A DNA stretch of 64,000 nucleotides from Blasia pusilla (lineage: Eukaryota; Marchantiophyta; Marchantiopsida; Blasiales): contig CM114273.1 of assembly GCA_050084515.1 (NCBI GenBank), positions 30,070,001 to 30,134,000 on the forward strand, read 5' to 3'. Positions 49,817-61,399 of this stretch are shown piece by piece; positions within the stretch are counted from its first letter, which is position 1; every line of letters starts with the position of its first letter. Under the pieces are notes generated by a model. It searched no databases. It was given only the letters and a program-made list of their open reading frames with translations, and was not told where the DNA came from. A program made the position numbers and the translations under genes.

Positions 49817-51437
49817 AAGAGAGAATGAGAGAATGAGAGAGTGAGAGAGCTTCATGGGGGAGCTCACTGGTCACTCGCTATTTTTGCAGGTTGGGAACCG
49901 TGTTTCCCATTGAGCGGCTCATGGGAGTGCTCACCAGAGCAAGGGCTGCTTTGATTGTTCTTTGCATTTGCCGATTTTTCGTGTGGAAGAGTGGCGCATA
50001 GAAGCGGTGCCCAATTTCTGATAGGGATTGATTATGGGGGCGGGTTGCCCCATGCTAGCGCTCTTGGAAGCACCATGTAGCTTGCTGATTTGTATTTTAC
50101 AGGTTTTACATTTTTGTTGGGAGAAATCAGCCCAGAAGCAGTGCTGAATTTTGTGTAGGAGAAAGAGACATTGGGCTTTACAACAGTCCCTGTCAGTTTT
50201 TACAGGAATGTTTGATTCTAAATATTTTTTAAACTATTTTAGATCGTAAAGTTGTACAGGCTATGCAATAAAAAGTGCAAAATTTGGAGTTGCGAGAAAA
50301 AAGTTATGGTCAATCTTGCAAAACTGCCATTGTTAGGCGATTTTTAGGGTTAAATTGTTCAAACCCTAAACCAGCCGCCACGCCGCCGGCAGTCGTCGCC
50401 GTCAATGGTTTGCCATCAGCAGTCAACCATCATCATTAATGGTCAAAGTTCAATGGTCAACCGTCACCGTCAATAGTCCACTGTCACCGTCAACATCAAT
50501 GCTCCACCGTCTGTTGTCCACCCTTTGGTTGCCATTGCGGCCATTACGAAGTGGAGGGTCTTCCACGACGTTCGTTGATTCTCTGACTTGCGTCGCCACC
50601 ACGTCTTTTATTTTGGCCGCCACCGTCATCATAGTTTTGTCATCAACTAGTGATGGAAGATGACCTCCGGTTATGGTGTTTGAGTTTTTATTTCATGCTG
50701 CTATGTTGTGATTGGTAGCCGCTTGACGACGATCGAGTATCATGCCGTGACGCCCGTAGCCGCAACGCGCCGCCGATTGCTGCGCCATGCCGCTCATGGC
50801 CGCACCGCATTGTCTCAATCGCGGAACCGCTCCTTCACTAAGGAGCAAAGCGTGTGAATTTCTGATTGAGGAGGATATTCCGCCGAGTGCCGCAGTCCAT
50901 TCCTGAGTGTCGTGTTGTTTGTAGCCATTCCGTGCCGCCAATGCCGCATCGGATTGCTCGACCTGCACCACACATCGAGGAGGTTGAGCAGCGTCAGTAC
51001 GAGAAGAGTATGACTTGTTGATTGGAGGAGTTGGCTTCACGAATGAGTTGGGGTTGAGATTTGTAGTTGTTAAGGAACGACATCGACATGTGTTCAGGTG
51101 ACCCATTCTTATCCTTTACTCTATATGTGTGAGGGATTCTGGGATTTGGGTAGTTTATTTGGGGATATTGGGTTGTGATGATGCTGAGAGCATCATTCAT
51201 GTATGTGGTTTAGGGAACATAGACTTGTGTGGGATGTCTGGAGTTGAGGGTAGGTTGTCGATGAGATGATAGCCTGGTCGATTTGCGGCACCACGCCGCG
51301 TGTTGCCGTGTGTTACACATCTCGGGGAGGGAGAGTGTAGATCGAGTGCCGCATGTTTGGGATGAGTGATTGAGGGATTACTCACGAGGTTGAGAGTGAT
51401 CGGGTGAGAGGGGCACGAGGGTCATCACGACGTCTGT
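49817..51437 (+). other. Untranslated leader of copy C
   Basis: Aligned with the leaders of copies A and B, including the GTCACCGTCAA-type repeat patch (50390-50530) and a block shared near 50650-50960. No conserved protein is shared with A and B. Confidence 0.6.
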
Positions 51438-52990
51438 TTGGTCTTTGAGAGGCAAGGTGGTGAACCTAAAAGTAGCTCTAGAGGTTTTACGTGGAGTGGC
51501 GCGAGGTTCCGAGGGTCTCCACGTGAGGGACCACCTCGACCTCCTTCTTTGTCATCGTCAGACAAGGGGGAGGATGTAGAGGAGTTTGTGAGCACATCGC
51601 CACACATTGTGAGTGGTCCTACCAGTTGGGCGTACGAGATGGACGACCGGGGTAGAGGACCGCGTAGGTTTTCATGTGTAGTAGGCACGATTGAGTTGCA
51701 CAATTTCATAGCATAGTTTAGGAGTTGGTGCGACTCCCAACGGGCCAAAAAATCTAGAGAGTTCAACCCATTTACAGCATGGAACGGTATGTTCGAGCAT
51801 TTAGAGGGGGCGTCCATGGACGATTACCATGAGTTCTCCCACAAATATGCCCAGGAGATTGAGGCATGGTGACTCTACTATGACCCACACTATGTGTCAT
51901 GGACGGAGCCATTTTTTGATGAGGAGGAGTCGGGAGAGGCTACTTCCTCTTCCACTAGTGATGTTTTAGGAGGGTTCACTCATACTAGAGCAGTTGCACC
52001 ATCTAGTTGGGTTCGTCCCACGTTCAACCCCGTGGTTGAGTTCTTCGCTGAGTTGAGGGCCAGCTACCAAGGGGTACGGACGGAGAAGTTGCGGAGCATC
52101 CACAACTTCTAGAGGCGGCTTGGTAAGAGTTTACATGAGGGTTACACTCGCTTGCGACGATTGATCAACGTCACTCAGGGGGTGACGCAGGCTCAGGCTA
52201 TCCAATCATGGTACGCGATGTTGGACTGGACCCTACGGACACGGATGCGGAGGGGTGCTTCTTATGAACACCTCCCCTACGTTGAGAGATGTTTTTAGGA
52301 CCGCTGAGAACATTGAGCGCAACATGGTGGAGGAGAGCGTAGCCATCATGGGTTCTGGGCGAGAGTAGTCACGATTGGCTCCACCACCCGTGTAGCAACG
52401 TGGACTCTGAGATAGGTCGACTGTGGCACCACGAGCTCAGGGAGGATACCAGGAGGCTGTGCCACAGAGACCTGCGCCTTCATATGCGGCTCAACAGCAG
52501 CCGCCTACTATTACTTGTTAGTCATGTGGTGGAGCCCATCATCAGCGCGATTGCACTAGTCAGGGTCATGGACGTGTGCCTCAGCATGCAGGAGGAGATG
52601 GTGTTGCACTAGGAGGTTATGAGTGTGACTATTTTTAGAGGTTTGGTCATACACGCGGCAGGTGTTTTAGTTTACATCCTGAGTTACGTCCGGACCGAGG
52701 CCCAGAGAGGGCACCAGAGCGAGTAGCCGGTCCGGGTGGACCTAGAGATCGTGCACGAAGTGGTCAGGTTGGGGGACGAGAAGCTGGAGTTGCTCGAGAG
52801 GGTGGTGGAGCTGCCCGTGGAGGAGGTAGAGTACCACCACCTGGACGCGTTGAGGGAGATCCCGGACGTGAGGTTGGGATGGCTGCTCAGATATAACAGC
52901 TACAAGAGCAGATTGCCGCTATGGCATTCAGGTTACCCGATGCCGGATCCATGGCATCAACATCATATGGAGCAGCCATAGATATGGAGG
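51438..52990 (+). pseudogene. gag of copy C
   Basis: Open parts at 51438-51716 and 51894-52112 match copy A gag (GPTSWAYEMDD; FFAELRASYQGVRTEKLRS). The second CCHC knuckle at 52624-52665 keeps its His and final Cys, but its second Cys is Phe and a TAG lies inside. The first knuckle (about 52506-52544) keeps CGGAHHQRDC but has TAG after the first Cys. Several stops and a frame change between the capsid-like and knuckle parts inactivate it. Confidence 0.75.
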
Positions 52991-54360
52991 ATCCTGGTTG
53001 AATGTGCGGGGTTGCCCAGATGGAGGCCGCCGTAGTTGTGACGCGTGGAGCAGCCGCAGAGTTGGATCCAGAGCAAGGGGAAGCCAGAAAATAGACTAGG
53101 CTTCTGCAATCTTTCACGTTGTCCGAAGCGATGAGGACCCCATCGATGGGTCCTCATCAAAGTTCTTGGAGAGTTGATGATGTTGTTGGTGTGCAAGCAC
53201 GGAGGGCGATGGGAGAAGCGAGTGCGAAGACTCCTATTGTTGATGCTCAAGAGGGGCATGTGTCGAGCACGTTGTTGGGGGCGGCCATCGTTGTGTACCG
53301 CACTCCTTTATTTTCTGCTTCCGATTTTTTGACGTTGGAGGGTACACCCGCCGAGGTTTTTCGGCTGGCCGCTTCACTATGTGAGCACGGAGTTGGAGTT
53401 CTTGCATCACATTCAGAGGTGATTGCAGAGGAGGTGATGGACCTGCCCTTGGAGCGGATGCTCGGGCCGTCCACGTCCGATTCATGGCAGGCTGCGGGCT
53501 GCTAAGATGGCGGAGATGCCCGCTAGACCCGCGATAGAGCGTGCCATGGCTTCTCCTGGTGTTGTGTTGCTGGATAACCGAGGAGAGGTCTTCCAGTTGG
53601 TGAGTCTTGGAGGTAGAACTTTTAGTCTGCAACGCGTATTGTTGGATTCAGGAGCGCAATCCCTCATGTTGTGGAAAGCGTCATTCAGAGGATTGGGCTT
53701 GACAAGAGCTGATGTGGAGCGTTGTCCATTCCGGATACAGACATCCTTGGGCGGAGTGAATACAACATAGTATATCACCCGATAGGAGGTCGTGGTGCAT
53801 TCTTCTGGGACATCCTAGAGATGAGTCCGTGGTGCGAGCCAAGGCGATAGTGACTGATGTAGAGTCCTATGACGTCTTGGTTGATGGAGCAGTGTTATAC
53901 CCAATGGGGTTTTCCCTGGATTATTGGGAGGAGTCAGCGTCCTACAGACCAAGATGGCAGTCAGATGATGGACGCCTTAGCTCATTACCCGTTCAATTCA
54001 CAGGTGCAGTGATCGAGCAATGGCCACGAGAGATGGTGACCTTAGCAACATTTAGCAGTGCCATCACTTGGCCTAGTGATTTGATTGAGGGACATGTCCA
54101 TGCAAAGGATACTCCCGTTTCTGAAATTTCTATGGAGAGGAGTGTTATGGTAGCCGCATCATTCCGTGGAGGAGAGGTGCCGTTGTGGGGCTCGACTAAG
54201 GAGCTTCGACGATTGGGAGATGAGCACGTGCAGACCGCGTAGAGCGAGGCGTTTAGCGGAGCGTGATGGGTCTGAGGAACCTGAGGTAGCAGGGAGTGCT
54301 ACGATGAAATCCTTGGATACCACACCCATTGTATGATGTATCCCGGAGGAGGATATTCAA
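52991..54360 (+). pseudogene. Protease and linker region of copy C
   Basis: Open frame 53119-53505 is the conserved region before the protease. A one-base insertion (an extra G near 53490) shifts to frame 53507-53770. That frame holds an intact protease signature LLDSGAQSL (Asp codon 53645-53647). The linker continues at 53829-54242. This is the best preserved protease of the three copies. Confidence 0.75.
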
Positions 54361-55328
54361 GTGTTAGATCTCTTTGGAGGGATAAGCACCGGGTTAGCTG
54401 TTGTTTTGCAGGCAGGAGTGCGAGTGCAGCAGTACCTGTATGTGGAGAGTGATGATGTTGCGAGGCACATCTCACTACGACATATGGCATAGTTACGCCT
54501 ACGTTTTCCCGACTTATTGTCTATATCCGCGGTACAGGGGTACCAGAGTTCCCTACCGAGGGATATTTCTTTGCTGGGGGCGCAGGACTTAGAGCGGGTA
54601 GGGACCATTGATTTGGTCATTGCCGGTTGGAGATGTCAAGGCCAATCGAGTTCTCGACGAGGCAGCGGGTTGGCTGACCCTCGGTCCAGGTTTTGGGAGA
54701 TGTTGAGGGTCTTACGGCAATTGCAGGAGCACCTGTCTCGTTCTCCAGCCTACATTCTGGAGAATGTGCCGATCTTAGGAGACTCCAGGTCACAGATGTT
54801 GACAAGTGCTCATCAGGTGCGTGCCTGGATCAGCCCAGCAGCGTTCTTGGATGCGGCGAGTGTAGGTTCTAGAGTCCATCGCCCGCGTCTATGGTGGACC
54901 AACTTGGTGCCCCATGCGGTTTTACGGAGGGCATATGCGAGAGTGGAGCATCCCTCCCATTTGTTAGTGGATTCCATTCTAGATCCAGGTCGTCAATCAT
55001 AGGCAGTGAGGCACGATGATCGACCACCGTTGACAGTGGTCAACAAGGTAGGCAGACCGCGGGCAACCTTGCCCATGTTTGTGAGTTTTCCCGCTTCCTA
55101 TGCATACAAGGAGGCGGTCTTGGCTTGGTTTGGGATGACCAAGTTCAGTGGTTGGTGGAGCCCAACGCTGACGAGAGAGAGCGAGCAATCAGATTTCCCA
55201 CAAGAGTGACGGTAGTACCGTCAATGTCAGAGGCATCAGAACACCATGTCTTGGGTCAGGTGATGGACGTGAACTGCTTGACATGGATCCTTAGCTTGGG
55301 AGTGGCTGAGCAGCGCCGTATGAGATAG
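54361..55328 (+). pseudogene. Retrotransposon-encoded C5 DNA methyltransferase, copy C (best preserved)
   Basis: About 320 codons. Motif I VLDLFGGISTGLA is at 54361-54399, then YVESDD. Motif IV is VIAGWRCQGQSS with the catalytic Cys codon at 54634-54636; Pro of the PC pair is Arg. Motif VI is ILENVPI (Glu codon 54760-54762). Motif VIII is HRPRLWWTNLVP near 54878-54913. Motifs IX/X are ERERAIRFPT and HHVLGQVMDVNCLTWILSL, ending at 55328. Motif I to 54999 lies in one frame with a single TAG (54490-54492). Another TAG (55000-55002) and a frameshift near 55120 follow. The target-recognition part between VIII and IX is short, about 100 residues. Motif order is the standard one, not the permuted order of plant DRM enzymes, and details resemble DNMT3. 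It would methylate cytosine C5, possibly on the element's own DNA. Confidence 0.88.
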
Positions 55329-55641
55329 CGGCAGATCACAGCGGTTGCGTTGGTGAGCCCCATGCCTACCAAAACGGTGGAGGTAGCGGCTGAGGGTGAG
55401 ACCCGAGGAGATCTACATTACCAGGGGAGATCGGGAGAGACACCCTTGGACTTCTTGGGATGTTTTGGAGGTACGCCAAGAGATGATAGCCACAGCATGG
55501 AGCGTGGTTCTAGGCACTTCACATGGAGGAGATCAGAGTTTGCAGTTGGTTGTAGGAGAGCGGCCGAGTGTTGTTGTTTGAGATGGGGTTGCACCATAGC
55601 AACCACCGATACTCGCGCCGGAGAGTCCTACCGTAGTCACG

Positions 55642-57150
55642 ATGGAGACTTGGGAGCTAGATATGGGTCCTAAGTTGACAAGAGGAGAGCGACGCCGGAT
55701 ACATCAGTTCCTCATGAGTTATAGGAGTTGCTTTGCATTTAGCATGGAGGATTTGGGTACCCTGACGGGAGCGGAGATCCGCATTGAGTTGTCGAGTGAT
55801 ATGTCAATCTTCCGACGACCCTACAAGTACAATGATATGGAGAGGGCTCTGATTAAAAGTAGGAGCCAGGACTTGGTCGAAGCAGGACTAGTGGAGATGT
55901 CGCATGGGGAGTATGCATCTGCCACTATCATGCCCGCCAGGAAGGATGTGCATGGCAATTGGACGGATAGGCGGATGTGTGGGGATTACCGACCTATCAA
56001 TCGGTAGACAAAGTCTGATAGGTATGCCATGCCCACCCCTGAGGAGATCTTTGATGCAATTGGTCACGCAAAGGTCTTAAGTTCATTGGATTTGTGAGCA
56101 AGATACCATCAGCTGCCTATCAGATTGGAGGACAGGTAGAAGACGGCATTTTGGGGCACCGATCCTCACGGAAAGGATTGTTTGTACCAATGGCGGTTCT
56201 TACCATTTGGGTTAAAGAACGCCCCAGCTAAGTTTCGGAGGGTCATGGATAGGATCTTGGCTGGTCTGGATTTTGCTAGGTATTATATTGATGATATCGT
56301 AGTCTTTAGCGCCAAGGTTGAGGAGCATGAGCGACATCTAGAGGAGGTATTTTGACGATTGCAATTACATGGGCTGAAGCTACATCCAGGGAAGTGCAAG
56401 TTCTTCTACGACCTGATTGAGTACTTGGGTCATACGATATACCCAGGGAGCCTTGGTGTTCAACAGACGAAGGTAGAGGCTATCTCACGCATTTCACGCC
56501 CTACAAATGTGAGCCGTGTTTGCGCATTCATGGGATTGGCAAACTTCTATCGGTAGTACGTCAAGGGATTCAGTTCGATTGCGAAGCCGCTAACCTTGTT
56601 GACCAAGGTGGATCACAGGTGGCACTAGGGGGATGAGCAGAAGTGAGCATTTCAGTTGCTCAAGGACAGTTTGACCTCCGCGCCCATCTTGAGGAGACCG
56701 ATCAGGGGGCATCCTTTCCAATTGCACACAGATTGGAGCATGTTGGGGCTTGGAGCGGTGCTCACCTAGCATGATGATGAGGGTAGAGAGTTCGTGGTGG
56801 CTTACGCTAGCCGCTTGAATAACGCTATAGAGGCGTGCAAAGTACAACTCGTATGAGGGTGAGTGCTTGGCTGTAGTGTGGGCTATCACGCATTTCAGGT
56901 GTTACTTATTCGGCAACCCCTTTACCATCATCACTGATCATCAATCATTGAAGTGGTTGATGGAGTCCGACAAGCTTACAGAGAAGCTTGCGAGATGGGC
57001 TCTATTGTTGCAGGAGTATGATTTTTGGGTGGTACATAGACCTCGGATGCTCAACCAAGATGCAGATGGGTTGAATTGTAACCCATGCCCGAGTCAGCGA
57101 GATGCGACTGGAGCTCGATGGCATGGAGAGAGTGATGAGGAGTTAGTGCC
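55642..57150 (+). pseudogene. Reverse transcriptase and RNase H, copy C
   Basis: RT: METWELDMGPKLTRGERRR, SIFRRPYKYNDM, MCGDYRPINR (then TAG at 56005-56007), FLPFGLKNAP and an intact YYIDDIVVFSAK active site (Asp codons 56290-56295). FMGLANFYR lies at the end of RT. RNase H: LHTDWSMLGLGA at 56730, FVVAYASR at 56790, then open frame 56867-57457 with CYLFGNPFTIITDHQSLKWL and LNQDADGL. Stops such as TAG for TGG (near 56626) inactivate it. Confidence 0.86.
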
Positions 57151-58720
57151 AGGATGGCACGCGTCAGCCTATTTAGGCATGTTGGCTATGGAGAGCCAAA
57201 GTGTGGAGACTTTGATGGCGAGGTCTAGTGGAGAGTCCTTGGATCCCGAGGCCAATGAGGAGACGACAGATAGCCAAGATATTCATGATGATGGAGTAGT
57301 CTTGGAGTACCTTTGTACGGGCAGCGTTGTGAGCACCGTGGGTGCTAGAGAGCAAGATCGGATCCTACAACGGGCCAGACGGTTCCATTGGGAGGGGACA
57401 CATGTTTTGAGGATTTGGGAGAATGGTAGAGTATGGGTAGTGCCACAACCTTTGTAGAGAGCATGACTAGTGCAGGATGCCCACGAGGAGTTGGGTCACT
57501 TTGGGATGAAGCGGACGTACAACTTGCTCCAGATTCAGTATTGGTGGCGAGACATGCAGACTCACGTTCAGCAGTTTGTTGCCAGGTGCATGGTGTATGA
57601 TCGGGTCCGAGCATTGTTCAATGCTCCGACTCCATAGTTGCATCCATTACCGATCATGGGCTTAGGGTATAGATGGAGTTTGGATTTTTCAATACCTTTG
57701 CCTTTGACGGAGCGTCATAGTCGTTATGTGTTGGTGATGGTCGAGCACTTCTCGAAGTGGATTGAGTTGGTTGCATTGCCTCACAAAGCGAGTGAGGGAG
57801 TAGCTTATGCTTTCCTTGACAGAGTGCTAAGTCATTATGGCGCATCAGTTGAGGTGTTGAGAGACCATGGTACTGAGTTTTGCGGTGAGTTCCAGGCCTT
57901 GTGTGATCAGGCTCTGATCGACCACCGCACGACTTTGCGAGATCATTCCGAGGCGGATGGATTAGTGGAGAGAGTTATGTAGACGGTGGAGAGGGGTTTA
58001 CGCAAGTATGGCTTGCAGAGAGGTCATCTAGGAGATTGGGACCTCCAGTTGCCATGGTTGGCGATGGGATACAGATTCAGTAGGCAGGAATCCTTAGCAT
58101 CTTTTTCACCGTACTTGCTACTTTATGGCCGAGAGTGAGATTTACCTGTGCCCATTCATCGAGATGCTGGTGAGTTGCTGGACCTTGATGACCCAAATGT
58201 ATGGATGCAAGCATGTTCTCAGAGGGCTGAGTTGTTTCGGAGAGTGATGCCTATAGCGTTTGAGAACTTTGCAATCGCACTGCATCGGGATACGTTGAGG
58301 TATGCGACTATTCAAGGTGGTGGTTATCAACCAACTATCCAGAGGCTTCATCAAGGAGATTATGTCTACTTGCAGCAGACGGCACCGACGATGTTGGATG
58401 TGACTGCAAGGCGCACTATCCTGAGAGTGCGTGACATTTTACCATTCGGTGTTCTCTTGCTGGAGGGACGCCATGGTATGGTATGGAAGGACCGTGTGTG
58501 TAATTGTGCGCCATGTCACCTTCCTAACATTGATCGTACAATAGATCCGAGCTCAGTAGTAGTTCCTGTAGGCTTGCATTGTATGTTGTGTGGTTCTGCT
58601 TGTGGTGCGGCCACGATGCTAGTTTGTGATGTATATTCGAGAGGTTGGCATATGGCATGTCTGACGCCATCTCTCACTAGGGTTCCTCGGGGACGATGGA
58701 TGTGTCTCAGATGTACATAG
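57151..58720 (+). pseudogene. Integrase and C-terminal PHD finger, copy C
   Basis: The HHCC zinc site is at about 57478-57605 (AHEELGHFGMKRTYN; the last Cys is Tyr in CMVYDRV). The catalytic core 57638-57982 has WSLDF, RDHGTEF and DGLVERV carrying the D, D and E residues. Open frame 58148-58720 covers the integrase C-terminus with a GPY/F-like LLEGRHGMVWKDRV block. It then has a C4HC3 PHD finger at 58580-58714: CMLC, CDVY (second Cys lost), HMAC, CLRC. PHD fingers bind histone H3 tails; here it might guide integration to chromatin. That role is inferred, not shown. Confidence 0.86.
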
Positions 58721-58906
58721 AGGAGATACTAGGTAGGTTTTGATTCCAACTTTTTTGTGACATGGATGATAGGAAGGCGACTAACGATGGGGCCACATGA
58801 GCACCCGACCTTTCTTCTCTTAGCGGCTTAGAGATGTATGTCGTGGTAGGTAGGGATAGATGGCTATCTGGAATTAGAGGGACCTAACCACCAACTAGGG
58901 GGGCGA

Positions 58907-61399
<2,493 letters not shown>

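Noticed and set aside
54361-55328. A host DNMT gene interrupted by a retrotransposon
   Set aside because: The same domain sits at the same place in three copies and is in frame with the upstream pol linker in copy B.
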